From Diphasiastrum complanatum (lineage: Eukaryota > Streptophyta > Lycopodiopsida > Lycopodiales > Lycopodiaceae): DNA of 64,000 bases. The position numbers and the translations under genes were made by a program. The notes under the pieces are model-generated. The model did no database searches. It saw nothing but the letters and a program-made list of their open reading frames with translations, and had not been told where the DNA came from. Below, in pieces: positions 20,620-32,030 of the stretch. Numbering within the stretch: the stretch's first letter is position 1; each line of letters begins with the position of its first letter. The stretch lies in assembly GCA_029204225.1 (NCBI GenBank), contig CM055103.1:46098611-46162610 (forward strand). Direction: 5' to 3'.

Positions 20620-22386
20620 AGGATTTCTAATGAGGATCTGCAGAGGTTGTCTACCATGTACGGGCTCGGTACTGCATCACAGGGTTCTAGACAGGGACAG
20701 GTAGCAGGAGCAGCTACAGGCAGGCAGGCAGTAGGGCTCACAGGCCGGCAGGCAGGGCCTACCACGGGTATTGGGCCCAGTACATCACGGGCAGGGCATG
20801 GTACAGCTGCAGGGCATAGTACATCACCGGGCTGGGCATGGTACAGGTTCAGGGCCCAATACATCACGGGCAAAGCATGGTAAAAGGTGCAGGGCCCAGT
20901 ACATCATGGGCAGAGCATGGTACAGGTGCAGGGCCTAGTACAACACCTTCAGTTCCATCCGCAGCAGCAACACGACCATCAGATGAGCATGTTGGTTCAG
21001 CGGCAGTAGGTCCTTCTCGTCCCTCCTCGGCAGCAGATGCACCACATGCTTCGGCATCTGCTGCCAGAGAGAGTGACACACCCATAGATCAGCCATCCGT
21101 TGGGCATGCTAGACCATGACAACAGAGAGGGGTTAGGCCCAGGCAACAGACCCTTGATCGATGCGGGTGGTAGAGAGAGCAGCAGGCCCGGTGCACTCGA
21201 CTGTGTGGCCAGTTTTTTTACGTGTGGCATTCCTTTTGCTGTTGCTGACACTAGGGTGTCAGGGAGTTTTGCACATAGATGGCGGCCGTGGATGCTACAT
21301 GGACACCTCCCAGGCAAGAGGCACTACGAGGCAAGTTGCTTCGTCAGGAGGAGGAGACCATGACGTGGGAGTTGAGTTCCATTCGCTCAGCTTGGCAGGA
21401 GTAAGTAACTAGTCTTTATTATCTCTTTGCATGTGTTTAGGGTTTACTGGTGGCGCAATTTTTGCATGTGGCTAATGGGTGTTTTGTGGCAGGTATGGAT
21501 GCACGATATTGAGTGATGGATGGACCGACGTTCGTCGGCGATCCATCATCAATATCTTGGTTTCTTGCCCACTTGGCACAATATTCTTGCGTGGCGTGGA
21601 TGCCACTCGAGGTGGTGGAGCCATCACGGCAGACTTCATATGGGAGCATGTTAGAGATGTTATTGCTGACATTGGGGTGGAGCATGTGGTTCAGGCTGTC
21701 ACCGACAACGCCTCGAACTGCAAGCAGATGGGCGAGATTATGATAAGAGAGCACCCCAGCATTGTGTGGACACCTTGTGCTGCACATTGCATAGACTTGC
21801 TCATCCATGACCTGTGTGCGCTTCCATGGATCAGAGTGGTTCAGTTTTTTCTATTTGCTATGCTTTCTTCCTTCGATGCTGTTGACCACATCTCAACTAC
21901 TGTCTAAACTTTTTATTGGATGTCTGTATTGCAGATCACTTCTACGGCCATGCGCCTGGTCACTTTTGTCACCAGGAAGAGGCGTGTGTTGGCCCTATTC
22001 CGCACCTTCTCGACCCTAAACCTGAAGAAGCCAGCACCCACACGCTTTGCGTTTTACTTCTTGGTGCTAGAGCGATTGGTGGTGGTGAAGGACGCATTGC
22101 GGCGGATGGTTTCCAGCGAGGCCTTCAGGGACCTTACAGACCTCCCACATGCGGCATCTTTCCAGTCCACTGTGTTCGGTGATGAGTTCTGGAGAGCTGC
22201 TGAGGAGATTACTGGGATCCTTCTACCCATTTTCAGAGTGCTACGCCTAGTAGACCGTGAGGGGTGCACTCTCGGTCTCATTTATGAGTTCATGGACCGC
22301 ATCAGAGAGGGCATTCTGACGGCATCCTTGGACAAGCACATGAATGACTCTTCAGTGTCTAGCTTGTTGTTTCTCACTCAAGTTTG
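20620..22386 (+). pseudogene. hAT-B transposase fragment (linker, DUF659, catalytic-domain part)
   Basis: An acceptor-like CCCCAG at 20631 opens ISNEDLQRLSTM, followed by a GPSTS-rich linker built on a minisatellite. After a frameshift near 21117 come FFTCGIPFAVADT (about 21208-21250) and a well-kept DUF659 block: TILSDGWTDVRRRSIINIL (about 21500-21560), VTDNASNCKQMGE (about 21697-21735) and WTPCAAHCIDLLIHDL (about 21766-21815). An intron-like gap follows (about 21840-21934). The next exon gives TFVTRKRRVLALFRTFSTL, FYFLVLERL and RLVDREGCTLGLIYEFMDR (to about 22310). The C-terminal dimerisation domain is absent. DUF659 is better preserved here than in hAT-A. Confidence 0.83.
20768..20946. repeat. 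Minisatellite, about 45-50 bp x 4, in the transposase linker
   Basis: Units run GGGCCCAGTACATCACGGGC then AGGGCATGGTACAGGTGCA with variants, encoding repeated GPSTS/AGHGT. Unit-length changes cause frame slips. Confidence 0.75.
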
Positions 22387-22431
22387 ATGCATTTCTTTTA
22401 TGCTACGGTCCACTGGTTAATGTAAATCGTC

Positions 22432-22651
22432 TGTTGTAGGAGGCACGAGCTTGCCTCACAAGGGATCTGGAGGACCCACGCCCTCCTCTCTCTCTCTAGC
22501 AATTCATTTCCTCTTCTAACTTTTGGTGTTGTGAGGTGCTTATGCAATTCTCCTTGTATGTTATGTTTTCCATAGCTACGTTTCTCAAGCTTTCATAGTT
22601 GATCTAGTATTGAAGTTAAGATACTCCATAGCTAGGTCTTGCAATTTATCA
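22432..22651 (+). repeat. Partial 5' LTR of Copia-3
   Basis: Matches the complement of the LTR at 39532-39928 over its 3' part (TTGCCTCACAAGGGATCTGG and CACGCCCTCC). The U3 part is missing; the initial TGTTG at 22432 may be the original LTR start joined by an internal deletion. Confidence 0.8.
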
Positions 22652-22663
22652 TGGTATCAGAGC
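22652..22663 (+). other. Primer-binding site of Copia-3
   Basis: TGGTATCAGAGC directly follows the partial LTR. Confidence 0.9.
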
Positions 22664-22989
22664 AGGTTGTCTAGCCCGTGAGTCTGTGAGTGAGAGAAAC
22701 TTCAGTGCTCAGAGTCTTGAGAAGATTCTCATCTTCTACAAGCACCTCAATCTTGAAAGAAGGAGCTTTTGATCTATAGGAGTCATATCAGGTTGAGTCT
22801 TGCACTGTTGGAGAGCTATTGGCAAGGGGAGTGGGATGATCCAAAGACTTTCTAATTCTGGCTGAGTTTGGGGAGTCTTTCTGGAGGAGCTTACACAAAA
22901 GTAGGGCGCACCTTCTGTAGGGGCTTTTGGTTATTGAACCAATGGGGCCTAGTGCTTGTGCTAGTAAGGCCATACCAAGTGGCAAAGTC
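22664..22989 (+). other. Copia-3 leader
   Basis: Matches the complement of the leader at about 39240-39519. It then joins pol directly, so gag is deleted. Confidence 0.75.
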
Positions 22990-25631
22990 AAAAGTAGGAG
23001 CGCTATCATCAGGTGAGGTGAAGGTAATCAAGAATGTGTTGCATGTACCAGGGTTGGCTAAGAACTTGCTATCTGTTGGTGCCATTACCAAACAAAACAT
23101 GTTGGTGGAGTTTGACGAATCTACCTGTTTGGTAACAGACAAACATCAAAGCTTCAAGGTGGTAGCCAAGGGAATGCAAGCAGGGGGTCTTTACAAGCTT
23201 TACATAGCCATTCCTAGCCAAGAGGCTTTGTCAGCAAAGGATTCTAGTCAGGACAAGCTTTGGCACGAGAGGTAGGGTCATTTGAGCTATCAAAGTTTAC
23301 AAGTTTTGAACAAGCACAATATGGAGTAGATCTTCCTAGCATTAAGTCTTCTTCAGACACATGTGAGGCTTGTGCACTAGGAAAGCAACAGAGGCAAAGG
23401 TTTCCAAAGGGAAAAGCTACCAGGGCCAAGGGCATTCTTGAGCTTGTGCATTTAGATTTGTGCGGTCCCACGCAGACTAGATCAACAGGGGGGGCGTACT
23501 ATCTCATGACCTTCGTAGATGATTTCTCACGGAAGGTATGGGTCTATTTTCTGAAGCTGAAATCTGAAGCGTTCAAATACTTCAAACAGTGGAAAGCTTT
23601 GGTGGAAAACCACACAAGGAAGAGGCTAAAGACTTTCAGGTCAGATAAGGGTGGTGGGTATATTTTTGACGAGGTCAAAGATCTTTGCAATGCATGTGGG
23701 ATAAAGAAATAGTTTGCCGCTCCACATACACCGCAGCAAAACGGCGTGGCTGAGCGAAAAAACAGGTCTATAGTTGAGTGTGCGAGGAGCATGGTCAAGT
23801 CAAAGGGGTTGCCAAATTCCTTTGGGTAGAAGCGGTAGCAACTGCTGTTTCTCTATTGAATAGAAGCCCAACCAAAGGGGTTGAAGGAATCACACTTGAA
23901 GAAGCGCACAGTGGCAACAAGCCCAAAGTGGGCAGCTTACGAGTATTTGGGTGTACGGCATATGCACATATACCAAAGGACTTGCGGAAGAAACTTGATG
24001 CAAATCCGTGAAGTGTATCTTCCTTGGGTATAGTGAAGGTGAGAAAGCCTATGTGCTATATGATCTCGAAAACAGGAAGAAGATCCTAAGTCGAGACGTC
24101 ATCTTTGACAAAGAGCATTCACCCAAGATACAGGAGCAGGAGAAAGATGGAACTTCTGAGTTCCTACCCTTGATTGATTCCACGAATGAGGATCCTAGTC
24201 TAGAGCCCTGTGAGCCTCAAGAGCAAGTGCAACAACAGGTGCCTGAACATGCTAGTTCGAGACCTCATTTGGCCAAGTACCAGAAGTTGAAATTGGGGAC
24301 AAATGGAAGACTAAGACTATACCATGGGATGCGTGGTCACCATCCACATCGCCTACCACTAGGAAGAAGCTACCTAGGTGGTATTGGGAAACAATCAAAG
24401 AGGGTGAAATGATGGAAGAAGGAGAGAGCAGTGAACAGGGTGCCAGAAGATCTCCTAGGTCTCGTGAGAGACAAGAGGCTAACTTTGCTCTTATGTCCAC
24501 TATTTTGGATGCAGATGAGCCACAGTTCTTTCACAAAGCCGTGAAGGAAAAGGTATGGCAACATGCCATGTAGGAGGAGTACGACTCCATTGTCGAGAAT
24601 GACACATGGGAGCTCAATACATTGCCAGAAGGGAAGCAACCAATATGTTGCAAGTGGGTCTATAAGACCAAGTTTCATGCCAATGGAACAGTGGACAAGT
24701 ACAAGGCAAGGTTGGTGGCAAAAAGCTATGCCCAGCAGGAGGGGCTAGACTATGATGAGACATTTGCACTTGTTGCCAAGATGACATCTATCAGGACCGT
24801 TTTGGCCTTAGCCTCATATTTTGATTGGGATGTCCATCAAATGGATGTCAAGAGTGCCTTTCTTAATGGGCACTTAAGGAGGAGGTTTACATGGAACAAC
24901 CGCAGGGGTTTGAGATAACAGACAAGGAGAATCTGGTTTGTAGGCTTAGAAAAGCCTTGTATGGGCTCAAACAGGCGCCAAGGGCTTGGTATATCCGAAT
25001 TGACGAGTACTTTGCAAGGCAAGGGTTTGAGAAGAGTAAGTTTGATTGCAATCTTTATGTCTTCAAGGAAGGAGAAGTCTTTGTTGTTGTAGTGCTCTAT
25101 GTGGATGGTCTACTCATCACAGAAAAGAAGCTTATTGCTTGTGTTAAGAAAAAATCTTTCTAGTGAGTTTGAGATGAAAGATTTGGGTTTGCTACACTAT
25201 TGCCTAGGAGTTAAGGTTTGGAAAGGGAAGCATTGTCTTTTTATCTCTCAGGCAAAGTACGCATAGAAATTATGGAAGAGGTTTAACATGCAAGAAAGCA
25301 AACCAATTAGCACACCCATGGATGCAAGCAACAAGCCATTAAGAGATGATGGTCCAGCATTTGCAGATGAGACTCTCTATCACCAATTGGTGGGCAGCCT
25401 GATTTACCTTACTACCACCAGGCCAGATATTGCTTATGCGGTTGGGATCGCAAGTCAATTCATGAGTAAGCCTACCGAAGCACATTGGAAGGCAGCCAAG
25501 CGGATTCTACGATATGTGAGAGGGACGATGACTTATGGGATTGGATATACTGTTGATTGTGACCTTCAGCTGGAAGGTTATTCAGATTTTGATTGGGCAG
25601 GTGATAGAGATGATCGGAGATTGACGTAAGG
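22990..25631 (+). pseudogene. Copia-3 pol (pre-integrase, integrase, RT, partial RNase H)
   Basis: Pre-integrase: IKNVLHVPGLAKNLLSVGA (about 23017-23075). Integrase: SDTCEACALGKQQRQRF (about 23350), HLDLCGP, YYLMTFVDDFSRKVWVYF (about 23497-23552), [23 protein letters not shown] (about 23727-23770). RT: CKWVYKTKFHANG (about 24648-24690), [30 protein letters not shown] (about 24836-24870), [15 protein letters not shown] (about 24949-24995). The active site reads LYVDGLLI (about 25098), where Asp of YVDD is Gly. RNase H begins at GSLIYLTTTRPDIAYAVGI and breaks off after GDRDDRR (about 25620). Stops at about 23274, 23710 and 24571, and several frameshifts, make it dead. Confidence 0.88.
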
Positions 25632-25854
25632 GAGAAGTTCAATGAGGTGGTTGACCTGACTCAAAGATGGTAGTGTGGTAAAAATCAAACATGTTGAAAT
25701 TGTTGTAAAAGGTCAAAAATCACCTGAGGTAGCGGCGTAATGGTAATTTTAAGGTCAGCTAGAGTAGACCAATAGAGTCAAAGGTAGGTGAATTGTCAAA
25801 GATTTGGATAGAAAGGTTAGAGTCGTCCTCGCCCTCATGGAAATACATGACAAT
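25632..25854. other. Fragment between Copia-3 and Gypsy-1
   Basis: No clear coding match. Because of the ACAAT target duplication it was originally continuous with 29009 onwards. Confidence 0.4.
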
Positions 25855-26300
25855 TGTTACACTCTCTACTTACTAGCAAACCACCAGGTGCCGGTTAACC
25901 ACAACAGACCGAATGATTCTCGTTTCACCCCGCCGTAGGACCTAATCCGGGTCCACCCTCCGTGCCCTGGCATGTGACCGTATCAAGCGGGATCCGACCT
26001 CCATCCTAGACATTGTCCCATACCACTGCCTAGGCTCTCAACCATCTCCTGCCTCAAGCTAGCACTCATCCTGGCTGTGCACACGCTCTCCATCCACCTC
26101 CTAGGTAGATAGAATGGGTGGCAAATGAGTCCTCCTCCCCTTGTATACTTCCAAGGAGAGAGACTCCAAGCCATGTGCACACCTAGATCATGACACGTGG
26201 CAACCATGCAGGTTCACGAGTCACCGGTCAAGTCTACAGGCCCAGTCATCGTCCAGTCTCAAGTTTGGGTTTGGGACCCAAGGGAGTTGGGTCCCTAACA
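25855..26300 (-). repeat. Gypsy-1 3' LTR (446 bp)
   Basis: Starts TGTTACACTCTC and ends GTCCCTAACA on the + strand. It is the same length as the other LTR, with scattered substitutions. Confidence 0.93.
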
Positions 26301-26424
26301 TTCCCTTCTCCTTAAACAATTCCTTATCTAAGGAAGAAAATCTAGAACCTAAGTCTAAGGTCATGTTCTTTTCCCCAAGTATCATCATCCTCAAAACTTC
26401 CTTTCCAACGAACCAAGTACTCAG

Positions 26425-28556
26425 TTACCTGCTGGTTTCTGAGCCCACGTTGACGTACATCAACAATGGCTTGTGGTGCGTAGGTACAAAGGATGTCAGG
26501 TCCTCAAGCGGGACTAGGTCCTCCCGAAGTATCAAGTCATCCTTTCCACTAAGTCGTTTCTTTAAACGACTGATGTGAAAATTTGGATGTACCTTAACAC
26601 CTTGAGGAAGTTCCAGCTGATAAGCATTCCAATGGAGTTTCTTTACTATACGGAATGGTCTTGCATAACGAGGTGATAACTTAGGACATTTTCCAGTCTT
26701 TAATACCTCAGAGTCTTTTGGGATTCTAAGATATAAAAGCCCCTTCTTCATAGACCTTAGGTTGTTCCTTTTGATTAGCGTAACATTGGGCCCTATCCTG
26801 AGCCGTTTTTACATTATTGCGGGCAACAAGCAACATTTCTCGCATATCATGTAGGAAATCTACTGCTGCTTTAACCTTTAGGCCTTTGAGGCCCACTGAA
26901 ATGGGAGCCCTAGGCTGGAAACCATGCATCAGAGAAAATGGACTAAAACCCGTCGCTGAGTGCTTTGCATTGTTATATGCAAACTCAATCATTGGAAGGT
27001 ACCTTTCCCGATCCGACTGTCTTCTGGAAACATATGCTCGAAGCATATCTTCCATAGACTAGTTCATCCTCTCTGTTTGACCATCCGATTCAGGATGATC
27101 TGATGATCCCATACTTAATGTGGTCTCTAACTTCTCAAAGACTGCCTGCCAGAATTTGCCAGTGAACTTAGGATCTCGATCAGTAACAATGTCATTCGGC
27201 AAACCAAACAACCTGAACAACTTTTCCAGGGCTTCCCCGTCCGAAATACTTTCCCACTTTCTTTTGGGAATTTCCAAGGGCATTAGTAAACCAGCTGCCT
27301 TAAGTCTTTCAACTTTATTAACCTGGCATTGTCCACACTTGCGAACATATGCCTCCACTTGACTTTTTAAGTTTGGCCAATAAAAGTTCCTTTTTATTAA
27401 GTCAAGCGTCCTTTGTGAGCCAGGGTGCCCTGCAAACGGGTTGTCATGGCATTCATGCAGGATTTGGGCCCTAATGTTATCATTTTTTGGCACACAAACC
27501 TTTCCATTCCGGAAAAGTAATCCATTCCTTATGGAATAGTCTCTTAATATCTTGTCCTGAGGGGAAATCTTGGAATCTTGCATTCCAAGCTCATCGCTAG
27601 ATCTTGAAGAACCTGCTAGGACGTCTAGCCAAATACGACCGAAGTACCTATCGGTCTTACACAAATCTCTTAAGAATAGATATAACTCAGAAAAGCTTAA
27701 CTGATTAACCTCTCCAATCCGGCTTAATGCATTTGCGACACTATAAGAAGTACTCTTCCAGTACTCAATGTCATAATGAAATTCTTGGAGCATCTCGGAC
27801 CATTTGGCCTTACAACCCCTATAGTCACTGGCATCTGTCTCAAGCACATATGGCTTGTTAGGATCCACTATGTGTAAAATAGGTACTGTAGTTACACAGT
27901 ATTTGAGGTCCTCAAAACTCTTCAGTCCAAGTAACCGGAGGACTGAACTTGCTTTGCCAGCTAACTCTCTTAGCCCCTTTGAAGGCATTTGTCAAGGCCA
28001 ATGCCGCAAGATAAATCTATGAAAAGTAAGGCCCAAAAAGTACTTAACTTCTCGGATGGTTTTAGAAGTAGGCCATTCACGTACTTGTCGGACTTTATTT
28101 GGGTCAATTTCTAACCCATGGTCCGAAATAACGTGACCAAGGTAAAGTAACCTTTTCTGGAAGAAAACACATTGGACTCCTTGGCAAAAAGCTTCTCCTG
28201 TCTAAGGAACTTTAAGACAGTTCTGAGATGCTCCTCATGCTCCTCCAAGGTCTTACTATAGATTAGAATATCGTCTAAGTACACTATCACAAACTTTCCC
28301 AGATATGGACAAAGAAGATCATTCATCATCATCTGCTGGAAAGTCACTGGAGCATTTTTCAAGCCAAGTGGTAAAACCAGAGACTCATAATGGCCGTACC
28401 TAGGTCTAAACCCAGTTTTTTCAACATCCTCAGTCTTTATGTGAATCTGATGATACCCTGATCTCAAATCGATTTTGGTGAAGTACTTTGCACCATGTAA
28501 TCGATCAACCAGCTCATCCATTCGCGGCAAAGGATAACGGTTTGTAATCGTTAACT
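26425..28556 (-). pseudogene. Gypsy-1 pol remnant (RT, RNase H part, integrase, C-terminal domain)
   Basis: RT starts abruptly at NRYPLPRMDELVDRLHG next to the LTR. It continues with FTKIDLRSGYHQI, FRPRYGHYESLVLPLGL and the intact active site VIVYLDDILIYSK (about 28254-28292). RNase H is reduced: VLETDASDYRG (about 27815-27845) joins a downstream piece EFHYDIEYWKS. The integrase H2C2 finger is seen as HECHDNPFAGHPGSQRTL...CGQCQ (about 27325-27455). The integrase core keeps LPNDIVTDRDPKFTG and SSDHPESDGQTERMN, but its first catalytic Asp segment is deleted. A stop lies at 27056-27058. The C-terminal part includes KKLHWNAYQLELP and HPNFHISRLKK (about 26570-26650). It cannot be autonomous. Confidence 0.9.
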
Positions 28557-28557
28557 A

Positions 28558-29003
28558 TGTTACACTCTCTACTTACTGCAAACCTCCAGGTGCCGGTTAA
28601 CCACAAGAGACCGAACAATTCACGTTCCACCCCGTTGTAGGACCTAATCCGGGTCCACCCTCCGTGCCCTGGCCTATGACCGTATCAAGCGGGATCCGAC
28701 CTCCATCCTAGACAGTGTCCCATACCACTGCCTAGGCTGTCAGCCATCTCCTACCTCAAGCTAGCACTCATCCTGGCCATGCACACACTCTCCATCCACC
28801 TCCTAGATAGATAGAATGGATGGCAAATGAGTCCTCCTCCTCTTGGTATACTTCCAAGGAGAGAGACTCCAAGCCATGTGCACACCTAGATCATGACACA
28901 TGGCAACCATGCAGGTTCACGAGTCACCGGTCAAGTCTACAGGCCCAGTCATCGTCCAGTCTCAAGTTTGGGTTTGGGATCCAAGGGAGTTGGGTCCCTA
29001 ACA
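28558..29003 (-). repeat. Gypsy-1 5' LTR (446 bp)
   Basis: Matches 25855-26300. Immediately followed in element sense by RT coding sequence instead of a PBS. Confidence 0.93.
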
Positions 29004-29420
29004 ACAATAGTATGCTAGCGGCAATCTCAGCCATATGGTCAGGGCTTTTACAACGGAAACATAAATGCTTAGAGCGTATCTCAACAAGCTCAACGGGGGA
29101 ATGGCGATAAGGATGTGGAGATGGAGTGAGAGGATTAGAAGATGATGTGGAAGGAGAAGGAGCAACAACATAAATGGAAGGACTTGGTGAGGACGAGAAA
29201 TAGAAGAAGAAAACTCAAGGTACTTATGTTGTAAAGTAGTGGCAAGGGAGATGGCATCAAGTAAGGAAGTAGGACGAAAATAAGCAACATCATACCTAAG
29301 AGCACCACGTGGCACATAGGCTAGCAATGGAGAGAGAAACCAACTCCATAAAATGGTCAGAGTAGGAGCTCAAATTCACTAATCTGGAAAAGACTTCGAA
29401 AAATATTTTGTTATCGTATA
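29004..29420 (-). pseudogene. Older Gypsy-type gag fragment with CCHC-like knuckle
   Basis: Minus-strand reading gives LLAYVPRGALRYDVAYFRP then SLLDAISLATTLQHKYLEF (about 29220-29330), like the end of a Ty3/Gypsy gag domain. A Ser/Pro-rich linker follows, then KHLCFRCKSPDHMAEIA (about 29015-29065), a zinc knuckle whose final Cys is replaced by Ala. Gypsy-1 inserted just after this motif. The assignment is by motif resemblance only; a LINE ORF1 is an alternative. Confidence 0.5.
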
Positions 29421-30129
29421 TACCATTGAGGGTTGATCATAGCCTATCAAAGTAGATGATGATTGCATTCCTTCGCAATCAGGATCACCAGATAGCAGCA
29501 CGATCATCCAAATGTAAGCTAGCTAAGTGTATGCATTGAGGATCAATCTTCGGGAACATAAGAAAGTAAGTTTCCAACTTAGCGAATTACTTTTCGAGAT
29601 CTTTCCCTTTGAAAGATCTAGAATACACGGAAAGTTGGAGTCAATTCCTTGGAAGTCGTGCAAATGGAAGCTCAACACCTAAAGGATGGATAATTGGTGG
29701 AACTAATGGTGGTGATGGAGTTGACGAGAAGTGTCATGAGGACAAGATGGAACTTCATGATTAACTTGATGTTGAATGATTGAAAGTTGAACTTTAAGCT
29801 TATCTTGAGAAATGTGCAAAACATCTAGCTGTGGTTAGGAGATATGCTATATGACCTTTTGAAGAGTCTCATGTAGAGAAGGGTAACATCACCATTGGAA
29901 GAAGTACCACGAGGCATCTTAAAAGACTCTAAGTGGGAAGAGCAATCAAAGAGCAAATATTTGAGGGAGAGGACTCTTGTCATCACCCCCAAGTAGGCGC
30001 AAGGAATACCAAGCACACAAATAGAGAGAAGATAAGCCATTGTAGAGATAAGTGAGAATTTACCCGCCAAAGTGTATGCCAAAAGAGGATAAAGCCTCTA
30101 ATGTGTCAAACTCCAGCATTTTGGTGTCA
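29421..30129. other. Intron 2 sequence without recognised gene
   Basis: Stop-riddled in all frames; probably further decayed retroelement sequence, but no motif was found. Confidence 0.4.
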
Positions 30130-30570
30130 AAAAAATCACCACTAGAAGAGAGCATCAAATAAGGAAGTAAGCTGCCCAAATGTGACAAATTATCCAACAA
30201 GGGATAAGTGGTGAAGAAGTTGCCCAAACGTTGACCAAATAGAGCACTAAGTAAGGAGGTAAGTTGCCCAAGTGTGTAGAAAATTCAGCAATCGACAGGT
30301 GGTGAAGAAGCTGCAAATATGTCCACCAAATAGTTCGACAAGTAGGAGAAAAGGCTGCCCAATGTAGAAGAAGATCCAGCAAGTGATAGAGGATGAAGTT
30401 GCAGCCAATATGTCCTTTGAATAGGGTGCCAAATAGGAAGAAGTGCTGCCCGTTAGTAAGAAAAAATATAACAAGCGGTATATGATGAAGATGGGTCCAA
30501 ATTCTGCACCGAATAAGGTGCCAAGTAGGATGGTGGGTTGCCTAGTAGTGGTGAAAACATAGTCAAAGCT
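30130..30570. repeat. Diverged tandem repeat, about 90-110 bp x 4
   Basis: Units share AAGTAGG(A)..GCTGCCCA, a CCAGCAAGxGATA-like segment, GATGAAG and CCAAATAG. Units start near 30155, 30257, 30343 and 30437. Confidence 0.6.
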
Positions 30571-31785
30571 TGAGGTACAACTTACTAGGTCCGTTTAGCA
30601 CATAGGAGAATTATCCCATAGTATATCCCTGATTGACATTCTCCATAAGAATGATGATGATGCCAAGATAATCTTAAGGTATGCTAAGCTAAGAAATATT
30701 GTGTATTCATCTAACCCACCAAATGAGGAGGCATTATGCCCATTTAAGCTATCTAGAACCCTGATGAGCTAGGGCTAGGAACTTGACAAGATTGAGCAAC
30801 CTTAGCCAAAATACCAATAACACTCATTATGAGAACAAATGACCTTATTTTATTGTAGACAAAACTCATGAAGCTTGTCATAGCCCTAATAGGGCCAAGA
30901 GGTTTTCTTAAGACTAAGAGGGCCAAGGGGCCAAATCATGTCATCTGCTAACAAATAATAATACTTAATGTGCCAAGGTCCAATGCTAGAGACAGTCCAA
31001 ATGTGGCTTATAGCATCTGCTACTTGCCCCATTTTGTTACATTAGCTAAACCATGCTAGAAGATTTAATGATGGCTTATTTGAATTTTGTTCCTATTTCA
31101 GCTATTCATATGTACAGGATGATTAATTATAGAATTTTCAAAAATGGGGAACTAAGAAGGTCACTTTGTTTTTAGTATGTTTGTATTTTGTCTAATTGCT
31201 TGTTAGTGGCTGTTTTCAGCATAAGGTTCTCAGTGTTTATGTTAGTGTCTCGTGTCTTTGAATCTCATTCTTCCTTTCTTCTTGTTCGTCTCTGTTTACT
31301 TCTGTCTGCACTAGGTCTACACAAGAAAAGTGTCTACTCTTTCACACCCCAGAATAGCAACTTTATGATCGAGCATTGTTGATTGCATAGATAAAGCTTC
31401 CTAGCCACAATGTTTTTTAAAAGTTGCTGGTTTTTCATGGATTTTTAATTTTTTGGTTTAGGGTTTAGCAACTAGTTATAAGCTCTACCGATTGAAATTA
31501 TCAACCTCTGAAATTGATCTTCAAATTTCAAAATGTTCCAAACTATACATATACTCAAATGATTGACAATCATGGCAAGGATGATGTTTTCTGCAGATAG
31601 GATTTCCACAACTTGATATAAGTACATAAGCAACGACAAGTTTCAACTGATATTTTCAGATATCTGGGAGGAAAGTTGAAAGTTTTGGTTCTTCATAATC
31701 CTGAAAACTTGCCAAACGTTTGTAGCTACGCCAACTAATGGGCTATCTCTGTGTAAAATTTCCAGAGTTTGCCAAGGGCAAGTTT
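30571..31785 (+). other. SPL intron 2 sequence without recognised gene
   Basis: AT-rich; nothing supported. Confidence 0.5.
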
Positions 31786-32030
31786 CTGTGCAGCTCTGAG
31801 GAGGCGGTGCGGCTATTTAGGTCGTGTTTGTTCAAGTAAATGATTTCCATATGACATCACCTGCACCTAACATAGGTTGCTCATAACAAGGTATCTACCA
31901 CATGTTGTCTGTGCAGCTCTGAGGAGGCGGCGTGGCTATTTAGGTCGTGTTTGTTCAAGTAAATGATTTCCATATGACATCACCTGCACCTAACATAGGT
32001 TCTCATAACAAGATATCTGTCACATGTTGT
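31786..32030. repeat. 123-bp tandem duplication
   Basis: Copy 1 starts at 31786 and copy 2 at 31909 (CTGTGCAGCTCTGAGGAGGC...). They are nearly identical, with a few substitutions and a 1-base indel. Confidence 0.88.

Larger units (their letters stand above)
19755..22431 (+). mobile_element. hAT-B transposon, truncated by a Copia insertion (edges approximate)
   Basis: The left end has the subterminal inverted motif GCGAATCGCGATTCGC with repeats (19761-19800). The transposase-like exons run on the + strand to about 22386. The dimerisation domain and 3' end are missing where Copia LTR sequence begins (about 22432). Confidence 0.65.
22432..25631 (+). mobile_element. Copia-3 fragment (same family as the 34980-39928 element), truncated at both ends
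   Basis: It begins in a partial LTR (22432-22651), then PBS, a leader, and pol with gag and most of protease deleted. It stops in RNase H at about 25631, with no 3' LTR. LTR, leader and pol closely resemble the minus-strand element at 34980-39928. Confidence 0.85.
25855..29003 (-). mobile_element. Gypsy-1 (Ty3/Gypsy LTR retrotransposon), internally deleted
   Basis: Two 446-bp LTRs (25855-26300 and 28558-29003, TG...CA) are flanked by a perfect ACAAT duplication (25850-25854 and 29004-29008). Pol lies on the minus strand. The 5' LTR abuts RT directly: PBS, gag, protease and the first part of RT are deleted. The polypurine tract (complement of 26301-26313) is intact. Confidence 0.93.
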
